Assembly: GCA_950295325.1 (NCBI GenBank)
Contig: OX485804.1
Coordinates: 62,276,533 to 62,340,532 of the forward strand
Direction: 5' to 3'
Length of the DNA: 64,000 nucleotides
Source of the DNA: Polytrichum commune
Taxonomy: Eukaryota; Streptophyta; Polytrichopsida; Polytrichales; Polytrichaceae
A model generated the notes under the pieces. The model worked only from the letters and a program-made list of their open reading frames with translations. It was not told the DNA's origin and made no database searches. The position numbers were made by a program, and so were the translations under genes. Positions 11,256-23,905 of the stretch are shown piece by piece. How positions within the stretch are numbered: the first letter of the stretch is position 1; each line of letters opens with the position of its first letter.

Positions 11256-12940
11256 ATTTTAGTTAGGATTTCATTTTGGATTGTTGTGGGCAAGTAGTTA
11301 GTTGGCCCCGAGTTGTGTGCTTTGTCATTTTTTGTTTGCTTAGGTTCTGACATCTCAATAAGGTGGATTGTCAGGACTGCCACGTGGCCCGCGATTTCCA
11401 ACATGGAAATCATGACATGTGGGTGTTAGTTTGGTTTAAGAGGGAGCAATTTGGTGTTTTCCTCATCATTTTGCAATGTAAGTGTTCTTTTGTTCAATTC
11501 AGACCTTATGCTTTACTCCACCTTCGGTTTGAGTTGAGTCTTAAGTCCATGTGTAATGCAAGTGGTCCATCCTTTCCGTACTTGAGGTTTCCGAGTTTTT
11601 TGCCATTCCTTATCACTGTGTAGGTTAGTTAGGTTAGTATTCCGTGATAGGACAGGGGGTCAGTAATACCCCGAGGTGCGTGTGGTTAAAACGCCTCTGT
11701 GCAAGCAGGTGATGGGCGGAGGAATCTTAAGCACGGAAAGGCGGAAATGATTGGACGAACAAGGGGAAAGAACCCCACCGTGGGGTTGTTGGGCAAGGGG
11801 AGTTCCGCGCACACGGTAGGTTCTTCCCCACTTATTCCGTCCAACTAGGGACCGACAATGAGCAGCAGTGGATAGACTTGTCCAATAGTAGGGGGAGAGT
11901 TTTGGTTTACGCCTTTCGCTTGTTGTGACCTGGAGGTGGATCATACCGATCAGCAGTAACGGACTAGTCTAGAACACTCATACACCTGCCGCGACTGGCG
12001 CTTGGTTCCCACCGCGGATGGTAGGCGTGGTAGTCCCATCCCTATGTTAGCCCCGCCATCACGGAAAACAACATACCCTGGGTCCTATCATGTGTGACCG
12101 GTGGAACAACACAAGCTACCCATTGTGAGGATAGGAGCGCAGATGTTGCGTTTCCACCTTTCTCGAGGGAGGATTCGGTTTCCACGTGTGGTATAGTGGA
12201 AACTGTGCCATCATGGAAAACGGATCAGGCTGGTTTTGTAGACCGAAAACTTCCTCCACCTTTTCCCCCGTCAAAGGGGGTGGCACGTTTCGGATACCTA
12301 AGTGGGACACCTTCCCGAGGGAGGGCGCCCCCATCATAACACCAGTCTAAGGGAGTAGTAGTTAGGAGGAGAAAGTGGAGATAGGGAGACAACCCGGAGA
12401 AACCAACCCAAAGGGCGAGATCCTGATGAACAACTATCAAGTCTCTCTGAGCATTCTAGCTAAAACACTAGAATTATTGTCCTTGTAACACGGTCAAAAA
12501 TCTAGCGGATAGTAGAAATACAAGTTAGATCCGCTACCTCTATCGCGGAAACCTTATCCCGAAAGTCATGACCCATAATAAGGAATCTTAGAATGGAGTG
12601 TATATAGTTGTTATACTATGGATTCGGGACGCTGAGTCTATTGTTGTTACTACTCTAGGGTGGGAGCTTGTCCATACTTTGTGTTGTGTTCCCTACCTTA
12701 GTCCACTACCGGGAAGGCGGAAATTTCCATGCTATAATTTCCGTAATATCCCGGATTTCTTAATCCGATTTGTGTTATCTTAGTTTTTGGTGTTTCTTGT
12801 GTGTGTGTTAGTGAAAGATTTCCTCCCTCTGTGTTGTGAACGACCGTAGGTTCTTCGTGGGAACAAACTTGGCGCGGCTGTGACGTTTTACGCGTTTATC
12901 AGGTTAATTTAATGAATTCGTCACCACCGTGCTACGACAG
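11256..12940. other. GC-rich non-coding part of the island
   Basis: The stretch continues the higher-GC composition, with many CGG, CCGG and GTGGAAA words, and ends at about 12940 where AT-rich DNA resumes. The end carries CTTGGCGCGGCTGTGACG (about 12869-12886), which weakly resembles the primer-binding region that follows the 5' LTR in some plant Gypsy elements. No paired LTR could be recognised, so a decayed LTR retrotransposon is the leading but unproven reading. Confidence 0.4.
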
Positions 12941-13200
12941 TTATTAGGGTAGGGTGGATAAGCTAGGATTGAGCCTAAATTGATGTAAGGCTAGCTAGAC
13001 AGATGGCCCAATCTAGGGTCAAGCTTGGCAACAAGAAGAATATTCGTATCATTATCATTGCGTAAACTAATTTGGAAGAATAAGGTAGATCACCTATTTC
13101 AATGTTCTGAATTTGTGAGTCTGCCAATGGTCTTTAGAAATACATACGATGCCCTAAACTAGTTCCAATTTGCCATAATAAGGTTTAAGCATGCTTATAA

Positions 13201-13710
13201 GGGCACTTCACACACAAGCCAAGAGCCGTGACCATGAGATTGTGAGAGCCAAAAAGAGAGTGTCTAAAGGCCGTCCCAACACACCCCCAAAATCATGTAA
13301 GGTGGTCACGAATCCCCAAGTGTAGTGTGAAGTCATGTGTGACCGGGCCCTCAACCAAAAGCTATTTCAATGAATTTCTATTCATGCAAGTCCGCACACA
13401 TGATAAAAATGAATAAACCAACGGTTGTGAGCGTTTGGAGTGCCATAGTCTCCTAGTTTTGTGTTATGCCTACCTCCAAGAGATGGTTTTTGAAAGTAGT
13501 CCAAGTGACCATGAAACATGATCCATTTGATGCCATGTAGGAATCCATGTAGACTTTACACCCATCTTGCATGCATTCACTTATATACTCCATTGGTCCC
13601 TCAAGCGTAGTGTGAAGTAGCGAACTTGGACCGGCTCCACCTTTTCCACCAATGAGAGTGCTTGAAGTGTACTGGGTCACGGGCTCTCAGTCTCGTGTGT
13701 GAAGTGGCCC
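13201..13710 (-). mobile_element. MITE family A, copy 1 (PIF/Harbinger-like)
   Basis: The 510-bp element has terminal inverted repeats of roughly 35 bp based on GGGCCACTTCACACACGA and a conserved GTGACC/GGTCACG at the inner end. It is flanked by TAA at 13198-13200 and 13711-13713. It is homologous over its whole length to 34919-35422 and 51281-51777 but lies in the opposite orientation. TAA duplication and GGGCC ends fit Tourist-type, non-autonomous PIF/Harbinger elements. The open frames inside are shared by descent and do not look coding. Confidence 0.8.
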
Positions 13711-13713
13711 TAA

Positions 13714-15050
13714 GTTGATTATCACAAGACTCCCATTCGTGTGTTCAGGAGTTGATTATTGGGAGGAGCAATCTCAATGTTGTGGATGGAGAAGGGCCCA
13801 GTTCTTCATGTTGTGTCTTATTAGGCTCCCAATGGGGACGCTTCCTTCCCTTACAATTGATTCATTTCACTTTATAGTACCAGAATCAAATATATAAAAA
13901 AGTTATCGCATATTGTCGAGTCAGGTTTGGGTTGAAGTAATTGAAGTAAGAATAGCCTTACAAATACTCTCAATGTGATGATATATAGTAGTAGCCTCTG
14001 AGACGAGTTTAGATTCCACCCATATAAGGTAGAAATACCATAACCCATGAAAATAAGGTGATTCGCATTGAAGATCTGGTCTGACAATCATGAGATAATT
14101 TTCCAAGATAGACGAGAAGGATTCATGAAGAATGCAAGTTGTTTCATGTTTTTCTGTCCTATACAAAAAATGCTACAATTTTTCAAAGTGGAAAGGTGTC
14201 CAAACCCCTACTCGTTCACTAGATTCTCCCTACATCGAACACGGTAATCCCCATTTCCATACAAAACATCGCCTAAATCGGTTACCTCATGAGTACATTA
14301 ACACTTGACTCCCATTGGTTACATTAAGTGTACACACATTGAAGTTGCCGCTGAATCATGATCGGTTTTAGAAATGGCACTTCACCATTATGACAGCGGT
14401 CTAGTGCACAACTAGAGGTTGGATAGCGGGTTATGGTATTTCTACCTTAGTTTGTTACTCAACCTTCAGTGTTGAACCCAACAACTATGGTAATAACATT
14501 ATCGACGGTGTGATTGCAACCGCATTATGAGGTATGAGTGAGCATGGCCCACACTATATTCATCATTGACCCACGTAAATGATCTTGCGACCACTGGGTG
14601 ACAACTAGAGAAGGTTGCATGATCGGCATGTTGCTACATGAGAAAGTTTATAGAAGCCACTCCCTAATCAACATGGAACACAAACTTTGGATGCCACACT
14701 AAATCGGATCGTAGGGTGTGTAGCCTTCACCGATTGGGCGCATGTCTTTCATTGAGGCCAATGGAAATCGAGTTGGGTGAATCAATAGGTCTAAGTGTGG
14801 ATGACTGAAGCTAACTCCTCGTACTATGGGCGTCGGAGGATGATTTTGGGCCATGGATGTGGATGAGCAAAGTTCCAAAGCTTAAAGAAAGGGGGGGTGT
14901 GTGAGGAGCCCGTATAATAAGTGACGACAAGTGGTGAAGATAGATAAAAGCTAGGAACGCCTCTCACGTTGCCTCATGGCCAAGGCACATTTGTCTTCTC
15001 TAGTCTTTACAAGCTATGTTACTTTGGGGAGGGGGAAACTAGGTGCCCCA
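13714..15050. other. Non-coding stretch
   Basis: No gene is seen. Short frames on both strands at 13715-14166 lack recognisable motifs. The sequence around 14980-15050 leads into a block of fold-back repeats. Confidence 0.5.
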
Positions 15051-15054
15051 TAAA

Positions 15055-15316
15055 ACATGGCTTGGGATTCATGGCGTTTGTGCAAACTCATCCATCGTGG
15101 ATGAAGGGACTCTAGTGCAAAAAAACTCCCCTATGAAGTTGAGAGTCGCTTTATTCTACCTAAACTCCACTTCAGCAGGTTGGATCTTTGATGTCATTTT
15201 CAGAGCCATATGTTCTAAACGTAGTGATTTACAGGGTGTAATATAATTCACTGCATTTTCACCTACACAATCGATGAGTTTATGTAGACGCCACATATCC
15301 CTAGCCATAAAACATG
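15055..15316. mobile_element. Fold-back MITE family G, copy 1
   Basis: The arms at 15057-15099 and about 15266-15316 are inverted copies of each other (CATGGCTTGGGATTCATGGCG and, towards the centre, AAACTCATCCATCGTG). The element is about 260 bp with no coding capacity. The same arm sequence recurs at 15370-15624, 15813-16085, 23650-23905 and 25245-25300. I could not define a target duplication. Confidence 0.6.
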
Positions 15317-15369
15317 GCCGGAGAGTGTACATATGTGATTGTATTTACAACCAAGGAACTGTCTCTCAT

Positions 15370-15624
15370 CCATCAAGAAGGCTAGGGATTCGTGGTGCCT
15401 GCGTAAACGCATCCATTGCGAAGGTGAAATTTTATATAATGACATGTTATTATATATTCTAAGACAATTTGACCACAAAATAGAGTCAGAAATTTGGATT
15501 AGTTTAATGGTGTCAGATTCGAATGAATCAACCCTTGATCTTATAGGGACTTTTGTTTTTTTTTGGAGCCCCTTTATCCATGATTGGATGAGTTTACGTA
15601 CATGTCACAAATCCCAAGCCCATT
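15370..15624. mobile_element. Fold-back MITE family G, copy 2
   Basis: It begins with GGCTAGGGATTCGTGGTGCC and GCATCCATTGCG and ends with the inverted GATGAGTTTACGTACATG and CACAAATCCCAAGCC. The centre is AT-rich. It lies directly after copy 1, so the two form a local cluster. Confidence 0.6.
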
Positions 15625-15812
15625 AGGAAGGTGAAACTAAAAAATAAGACGCTATTGGGTGTAAATTGTTGTGTCAAGATAGTTTGACTCGTAAAGGGCA
15701 TTAGAGACCTCAAATTAATCTGGAGGAGTGAATTTGGAGCAAATAAGCCTTTTTGGCATGTAGAGGAGTTGGTTTACTAGAGCTCTTTCATAGTTGTATG
15801 TTAGAAGGAAAG

Positions 15813-16085
15813 TGGGCGCCCCACACAACATGGCTAGGGAGAGTAAATACATAATCATATTTTCAATGGAGGAAGTGTTTGTAAACTTGTTCAGTGGGAA
15901 GGTGAAAATACAATATTACACTTTAAGGTATGAAGATTTTTATTTCTAGATGGTTAGAGTCTTCAAATTACTCTAGATGAATCCAATTGGAATGAATTAG
16001 CCCTTCGCATATAGAGGAGTTGGTTTTACTAAAGCTCTTTTATCCACGATGGATGAGTTTACATAGATGTCATGACCTGGAAGCC
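15813..16085. mobile_element. Fold-back MITE family G, copy 3 (degenerate)
   Basis: The left arm is worn (ACAACATGGCTAGGGAGAG). The right arm (TCCACGATGGATGAGTTTAC, then ATAGATGTCATGACC) is clear. The interior resembles copies 2 and 4, including GAATGAATTAGCCCTT. Confidence 0.5.
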
Positions 16086-19000
16086 CACAAAAGAAAATTT
16101 TGAGACCATTTGCAATTGAAAACATTGAGAAAGTACTCTCATTTCTTTCACAAGGTTAACTTATGGAGGGGGTTCCGATGTGAGACGAGTTTTCCCCCCT
16201 TCTACATGGGGCCAACTGAAGTGTAACAATAATAATATCACTTTGATCCTTGGTTTAGTTAAGAATGTGAACCATGGGGAGGAAACACTTGCGAATGAAC
16301 TTGAACTGGCATTGTTATGCTTAGTCTTCATAATCTACTTTTGGGAGAGAAACAAAGTGCATGCCCCACATAACACATCGGGGAGATACATGCGTCACCA
16401 TATTTTACAATGAAGCAAAATCTTGAGATGTCATAACATTACTTATTCTATAGCTCTCGTTTTGTGGCCCCTTAAAATATAACAGTGGGATCCTCGAAAA
16501 GCTACATGGGAAGACTCGAATTCAAATTGAACTCCTAGCATCCCACTATTCTACTATGAGGACCCGCATTGTTGAGTAATACCATGGTTATGTGATTGAA
16601 ACCCCCAAAAAACACTCGTTGCTTTTGGTGAGGTTGACTTATATAGGGGGTGGGGGGGGAGGGGGTCCCATTGTGAAACGGGTTATTAGAAGGAGCCACT
16701 AGATGCGGGAAAATAACATTCTCCTATTGGTTCTCAGTTCAAATAACAAAGTGAAGTATGCGGAGGAGGGCACCACTTGCAAGTGAACTTGTCTACTCTA
16801 AGTGATTTTGTCTTTACAAGCTTGCTCAAAAACTCTCTTTTCTCTCTCTCAAATGCTTAATAATTGGCTCTCGCACTGTGTTTGAGGGATTCCAAAATGA
16901 CCTTCAAAAATCCCCAAAACATTCTAATTGGTATGGTTGGTGCCAAGGATACAAAAATCAACATTTTGGTAAGCTTGAAGTTGGCTCAAAATTTCATGTG
17001 TATTTCTCAAGTGTTTTGTAAATAGTGTTGTCAACGCTTTATAAGGCTTTGGAAACTACATAAACAAATGACCAAAATCTTGAAACTTGTATGCTTGATG
17101 TCGAGGATACACGAATCAAGGTTTTTGATCGTTTTTATTTTATTTTGAATTTCGTCATTATTTGGTTTTGGAAATGGACTTAATAAATGACCCAGCCATT
17201 GAAATTTGAATATCAAGATGCCAATTATACTAAATTTGGTACATCTTTATTCTAATACTTTCATATGCTTTCTAGAAGTATGATTATAGGGTTCAATTGG
17301 ACGTTTATACCTGAGGGGTCCACCGTTCACAACATACTCTACAAACCCCCTATATGCAAGGTTCTTTTTCTTTTTCTTTTTTGGGGTAAAATCAAGCAAT
17401 CCAAGTACAATTTCAATGATAAAAATACAAGTGTCAATATGTGTACATAAAAAAAATTACATTCATATATAGTCATCATACATACAAATATACTTTTGAA
17501 TAATAATGAACCCCTATCATATGTATAATGTAAAAACCCAACATTTATTAATAAAGTTCTTGAAGACTTTTTCATCCCTAGGATGTAACTCATAAGCATC
17601 TATTTCTATAATATATGTCATAGAAGCTAACGCAATTATTTTTCTCAAATATACTATCAAATGATATGTAAGATTGTAAGTCCACTTATTGTTAGTTCTT
17701 TTTTGATACCAACATAACACAATCTCCATGTTTAATGGAAGGTCCATCGATTCAATTGGACCCCTATTCTCCACCCAATGATTATCAAATTTTCTACGCA
17801 CCCTTTAGACCCTCCCAACAACCAAACCTTAATTGGAGTTAATATTTTTGGTCTACCACGTTTTTTTTTCTTTTTTCTTTTTTTTCTTTTTTACAATTCT
17901 AGCTTTGGGTGTGTTCAAAGAACACACTCCACAATCACAACTAAGATTTAACATAGTATCATGATTTGCACCAATAAGGAGTTTAGGCTCCATGTATAAT
18001 ATGCCAATCTTAATCCAAGTCAATTGATCTTTAGATAAAGTTGGATTGCCATTCCATTGACTTACATATGTACTTTTGAAAATTCTAGTCTCCCCACCTC
18101 TACATAAGCCATAATCAACTCTACACTAGATTGAGAGAGCATTTCAACATTTTCATGTTCATCAATTAGAACATCCAAGGTATGTCAAAGCTCACTTTGC
18201 AACTCCACACCTTCAAGTAATTCATGTTTAAGATGTGACTACATCAATTCCGTTTATATGACAAAATCCGTGCACATGTTTCAATTGTCTTCTCCAACAC
18301 TACAATTTTCCTTGTGCACTAGAATCATCAATCAATTAGTTATTATAATCACACTCCTCATCCTCCTCTATACTTCCAAATAAATAATCCTCTATAATTG
18401 ACCCTACCATACAAATACGATGTTGTACAATTTTTGGTGATCCTCCACACATTTACATAACTACAAGTCATAATATGTGTAGCATATGTATACTTAGTAC
18501 AAAAAAGTTCAACTTATACCCATTTTGTGCACTCACAAAAGGTATACTCATAGGTGTCATAAAAGGTACACCCCTTGGGGTTAATATGGTGTTTAATTTG
18601 AAATAATATATTCAACACTTCGGCACAGGCTCCCATGTCAAGGGGTTGTGTTTTACGAAGTTGTTAACGAAAGGTAGATTTGGATTCTTGTATGGGAGGC
18701 AACCAATGACAACTATCAGCGAAGGAAGAGATTTTTGCAGGATGAGTACAAAAGTGGTACTTGTAACCCTTAGGATGACCACATGAGAAGTGGTGGTTAG
18801 GATAGTGAAATGGGGGTTTCTTAGGCCACAAATCTTAGAACATATTTAGAAAGTGTAAAAGCGGGTGAGTAGTACAGGGGAGTGGTGGAGTTATGCAGTG
18901 TACAATCTTGCTAGTGAATGCAATAGTGTTGGTATTTGGAATAATAGTATTTAGGAATGTTACATAGTGCCAGAGATACACGGGTAATAGAGAGAATTCT

Positions 19001-20954
19001 AGTTGAGCTCCCAACCTCTTTCAACTACACTATTGCATAAACCCAAATTATGAAAGCAGATGTGTCATGGGGAGGTGGACAATAACAAGATCCAAAGTCT
19101 TTGTAATTTATAATATAGATGTTGACTAAACCCATATCAATCATTGATATTTATGCATCTACATGTGAATTTGTTTTTCAATTTACTATGGTTTTCAAAC
19201 ATCGAATATAATCTCTATATCTATGTGGATTGCACCTTCATCTTTTCATATTTGTTGGAGTTGTAGCACTACTTCATCGCATTTGAGAGAGAAATTTTCA
19301 TATTCAATGTCATCTTGGGATCATCATACAATACTACACCCTCACTTCATAGTGGTGACTCAATGGCAAAGACGATATCCCTCGATGATGATGAAGAAAA
19401 TATTTAGAAGTTTTCACAAGTTGACGGAGTACCTAAGTTCGCTATTTGTTTGATTTGAAGTCATTCAACATGTTCTTTTCCAATAATAAGTGCTAACCAT
19501 TCCGACGTTTCCTTTTTATGAAAATCAAAATGGTCGTGTTCCCTCCCAAATGTATACTTCTCTCATTACATGCAAAGGCGGTCACAAAGGTGGTGGCTGC
19601 AACCTCAACACTATCACATCGCAATAATTTGTCGGGTTCAAATGATCGCATCATGCCATTCATAGATGTCGAGGCAAAGGAGCGTATTGAACATTTTGTG
19701 ACAAAGGGGAGGAGATGAGGAGGAGGAGGTATGGAAGACTATAGGAGTAGCTACAAAGCTTCTATACATGGCTGAATATTGAATATGCTCATTACTTTGT
19801 GGATATTGAAATGAGCAATTTTTGTGTTATACTTCCATCTATGCCCAAAATCTTCAGTTTCTAAATTTTTCACAGTGCCTTCATCAATTCATTTCTCAAA
19901 CCTACGTGAATTCTCGAAATATAGTGTAGAGCACACTCAATACTTGGAACGTGCTTGTATTTTATTCAAAAAAGAAACGTCGAAGTGCAGTGATGTTGAA
20001 TCTAACAACAATATTCTAAATCATTTCCAACCCCATATGCCAAGTGTGCGGTTGTTGATTTGAAGAGTAAAGTAAGGCATTCGTTAGGTTGATTTGTACT
20101 TTGTGTGAACTCCCCACTCGTATTAGTATAAAGAAAGATGTTATTATTTATGCCAAAATACCACGGTTATAGGATACTAAGTGGGTGTATCTCCAAATAT
20201 TTGCATCCCTCACTTCTTACAAGTTACCGCTCATCGCTCATTGCTAACCACTCACATGATATCACTCTCCGCTCGTTTGGGAGAGAGAAGAAAGTGGGTG
20301 GCCCACACCACACAGTTGGGGAGAGTACATATGTTTTCTATAACCTAGGTAAACTCCCGAGACTTTCGCAATTCCAAACATCAAAAAAAGACTCTTGATT
20401 CTTCGGTGAGGTTAACTTAAGGTATGTGGTCCTATTTGTGGGCACTCTAACTTTACATATATTTTTGACTGTCAGATCATCCATGGATTCGTCTCATCTT
20501 GGTTAGTAATTCCGAATCATGAAGATTGTCATTTCAAACCCTAGAGTTGGAGCAAAGATGCAAAACTTATAAGAGTTAAAAGTAGAAGATCTTCATTCTT
20601 TTGAAACAATCATGTAGACCCTCCCATTTGTGTTAGAATATTTAACCATCTAGGATGGTCGATGCACACGTTCTTTTGGCGTATGTTCTTAGCTACAAAC
20701 CTTGCCATATTCCAAATATCGTAAGGTATGTGGACCTTAATGTCGCCACTCTTCTCCGTCAAACACCTATACTTGAGTGGTATATGGCAAGGCTCGTAGT
20801 TAAGAAATGAACACCAGTAAGACACATGACACAACGAGATTGGAATATGTGCTCAAAATGAATACACCATTCTATGAAATTCAATAAATAGCACATTAGG
20901 GAAGGTCTTGGTAACCACTTGCAAAGAACAAGAATATTTACTTTGTCTCCTCAA
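16086..20954. other. Long non-coding stretch with scattered repeat fragments
   Basis: No gene is visible. Fragments around 16120-16700 and 20270-20470 share words such as GTGAGGTTGACTTA and CCCCACA..ACA, so they are old copies of one interspersed repeat. A T/C-only run lies at 17859-17892. Between 16920 and 17230 there is a faint tandem pattern around 'AAGGATACA..AATCAA' and 'GGAATGGACTT' words. Everything else looks like decayed spacer. Confidence 0.45.
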
Positions 20955-21283
20955 AACTACACAAAATATGATATTCAGTGTTTGATTACATTTAGTGTTG
21001 TTACCACCCTACCATGCTCAACACTAATTTTCAATTCCTTGACAATTAGTGTTGAACATAAATGTGCCGCTACCTTCCCTACTGCCACCTCCCTTATTAT
21101 ATCCCTTTTTTTCATATCCTTATTAACACTAAATTCAAACATGTAACTTCCACATATTACCATAATTGATATTTAGTGTTTGAGTTTACATTTAATGTTA
21201 CTTACTCTCATAGGGTTATTGATATTTAGTGTACGCATTCGTATTTAGTGTATCAAACACTAAATATCCTTTTTTGTGTAGTG
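20955..21283 (+). mobile_element. CACTA-like MITE, family H, copy 1
   Basis: The ends are ACTACACAAAATATGATATT and the inverted AAATATCCTTTTTTGTGTAGTG. The element is filled with TTTAGTGTT and AACACTAA subterminal repeats. It is homologous along its full length to 27534-27851 in the opposite orientation. CACTAC termini plus short subterminal repeats are typical of En/Spm (CACTA) derivatives. The 3-bp duplication is not clear at this copy. Confidence 0.65.
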
Positions 21284-22900
21284 CATCTTAATTCCAGTTC
21301 GGAAACTTGAAAGGACAAATCTTTGTGATTCACAAGAGGCAACCGGAGGAGACAATTTCCAAGCAGCCAAAGGTCTCTGGAGTTGGACATAAAGTAACTA
21401 TCGCATACCTTATAAGCTACATATGCTTTTGTCTTATAAGTTACAAGAGGGTGGTTATTTCTCATTTACTAGAAACTCTACATCGTTAATTGAGGCACTT
21501 TTGTGTCTTGCCATAATGCTAACAGGAATTCCTAGCTGCAAGTTGGAGACATAATGGTGAGATGTATATCACAAGGTGGATGGTAGTCAAACCACCACTT
21601 CAAGCTTTGAACATAGATAGTACCATCAAGTTTAGAAGTTCTAAATCACTATCGTTAACAATTGACATGTGATCACAATGCATTGAACGCGTGTTAAAAG
21701 TTTTCTGTTTTGTTTTTGGGCACAAATTGAAGAATCAATTGTAAGAAAGGAACCAAAATACAACCACCTCGGGAGAACCAGCGCAAACCGAGGGGAAATC
21801 AAATGATAATGCCCATTTGGGGTCTAAGCTTTCAAGTGTCCACTAAGTTACTCCAAGTCACAATAAGACCTTTGACCCCCCAAATCGAGTGAATTCGTTC
21901 AAAATGTCTTGGTAGGCAATGTTTGGGACCTTCTCCAAGTTTGAGAGAGTCTGCTTCCACTCGATCCTACCCTAAACTTGCAAGGCGTCCCAAATGGTTG
22001 AGCGAGTTTTCTCAACATGCCATTGCATATTATTAAACACCATATCATTCCGTTGGCGCCACGTAATCCACGGAATACTGCTCCTCAAGAAGAACCAAAT
22101 GCAATTGAACCAACTTGTGTCAAAAGTTATAAGTATTCAAAGTTTAATTGGTTGATGATTCAAAACCATCATAGGAGGTTGACAATGGGTAGTGGACCTT
22201 CATGTAATCAATTTGTCACTTATTAAGCAAGAATTTATAGTGTTGGTTTTGGGTGAGATGTTGATGGTAGCACCATCTACATTACTCGTCAACTACTTTT
22301 CTCTACAAGTTCCAACTAAAAAGGATATAAGGAATTTGGGTATGATATGGTCGCTCTTCTTAACCATACACCTATATCTAAGTGGCATTTATATGACAAG
22401 ACTTATAATTGAAAGCGACCTAAAAAAGAGATGTGCCATTCGGAGTGTGTTTTAATTTATAGACCATGTTTCAAGTTCAATTGAAAGGGCTCATGTGATC
22501 TGATTAAGGATAATTGTAATATATGTTTGTTGATTTATTTTATTTTATACCTTTTGAATGTGAGCTTTGATCTTGACTCTTGAAATGTCAATCCGTGCAT
22601 GCTTCTCTTACTTTGACTAAGCTTACTCGACAATGGACTTGTGGGGGAGTCGGTGGTCATTGGCATTGTGGTTGTGGATCTTGATTCAAAATTAGTTTGT
22701 AGGCAGTGTGGTGTCATTGGATTATGAGTTTGTATTTTGGTGTGTGTCTTCTTGTGGTCTCCCCCCAAACTTGACTTGGGGTAATTGGGTGTATTTGTGG
22801 TGCATTTGACTTCTTCAATGGAATTTGCCATTTAATTTACAAGAAAGAATAAGAAAGACAAACAAAGAAAATGACAATATCCTAGAAGTACAATTGCTCA
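21284..22900. other. Non-coding stretch
   Basis: No gene is seen. An open minus-strand frame at 22535-22831 is Ser/Thr-rich with no motif. Parts of 20660-20830 and 22320-22400 share short words (ACACCTATA.., GTGGTAT/TGGCAT), suggesting remnants of a common repeat. Confidence 0.4.
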
Positions 22901-23099
22901 CTAGATGAGACAAAATTCAATCTAATGAATGGAGGGCGAGGACATAACGTTGACAAGGTTGGTGTAAGTTGTGACCCAGATAGCATGAAGTTGGTATGAA
23001 AGATGTATTTTCTTTGTCCTCTCACTCAACAACGATGGTGCTACACGGTGAACGTCAAATGGAAATTGCTCCCCATTTCGACTAAGCGCAGGCCATGGA

Positions 23100-23480
23100 A
23101 GTGATTCTCCGAATTCAAATTTTATTTTATTAAGAGTTTGCCTAAGGATCGTAGGAGATTTATCAAAATTTGGCTCTTTATTCCTTGGTTCATTTGGAAA
23201 GAGAGAATCAATTTGGTGTTTAGTCAAACGCAATGGACTCCTTAGAAGATTCAAAAATCGTTCCAAAAGGCTTTGGTGGACTACGGTAGGCTCGAGTGGT
23301 CGAAGTTGAGCTGGATTATGCTACAACTCCGGATGTTGCCAAGTAGGATGTCCTTGCCGTTTTTAATACCATGTGGTGTAGTAAGAGTATGATTGGTTGT
23401 AGGAGCAATTCGCCCATCATTTGGATGGACAAAGGCCCGGTTGTGGGTAATGTTTCTTAACCCTTTTGGAGGTAGTTCCA
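23100..23480 (+). pseudogene. LINE reverse-transcriptase C-terminal remnant
   Basis: On the plus strand one frame contains RRRFIKIWLFIPWFIWKERINLVF (shown in part: IPWFIWKERINLVF), then a stop and KALVDYGRLEW. This is the signature found near the C-terminus of plant LINE ORF2 proteins, where a Trp-rich 'W..WKERN..VF' motif is conserved. Several stops and frame changes follow, and no reverse transcriptase core is present, so it is a 5'-truncated, dead copy. The overlapping minus-strand frame is a shadow. Confidence 0.5.
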
Positions 23481-23649
23481 CTCATTTGGTAGTACTTCTT
23501 CTTGACCAAAGGATTTATGAGTTATTCCATAACAAACTAAATTAAATAAAAATCAAAGTCAACACATGACCTTAAACCAACACATTGTGCCACTGTCTTA
23601 CATTTGATGCCTATGTACGTATAGTTGTGATACATAGTGTTGGTTTTAG

Positions 23650-23905
23650 GGGCTAGGATTTGTGATGTCTAGGTAGACTCATCCATTGCAAAGGTGATAC
23701 GTAGTCAACCATCATATAACCTTCCAATCACTATTCTTAGATGATCCTAATATGGAAATAGCATCCACGACCCCAAAATAGTCTAATGGGAAATTATTGG
23801 AATGAATTGACCCTCAACCTCTAGAGGGCTTGTTTTTAACAAAGCCCGTTTAGTGTGTACAATGGACGAGTTTACATAGATGTTACAAAGCCCGGGCTGA
23901 TTTTA
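23650..23905. mobile_element. Fold-back MITE family G, copy 4
   Basis: The left arm is GGATTTGTGATGTCTAGGTAG then ACTCATCCATTGCAAAGGTG. The right arm is the inverse (GACGAGTTTACATAGATGTTACAAAG). The interior shares AATGAATTGACCCTCAACC with copies 2 and 3. Confidence 0.6.

Noticed and set aside
10862-11413. 183-codon minus-strand frame in the GC-rich island
   Set aside because: It overlaps the plus-strand frame; in GC-rich DNA antisense frames stay open by composition. The residues are Gly/Ser/Thr-rich with no motif.
12869-12886. Primer-binding-site-like sequence of an LTR retrotransposon
   Set aside because: The match is partial and no LTR pair could be seen, so it is not listed as a feature.
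22535-22831. 98-codon minus-strand open frame, Ser/Thr-rich
   Set aside because: No motif, low complexity, and no supporting context. Likely chance.
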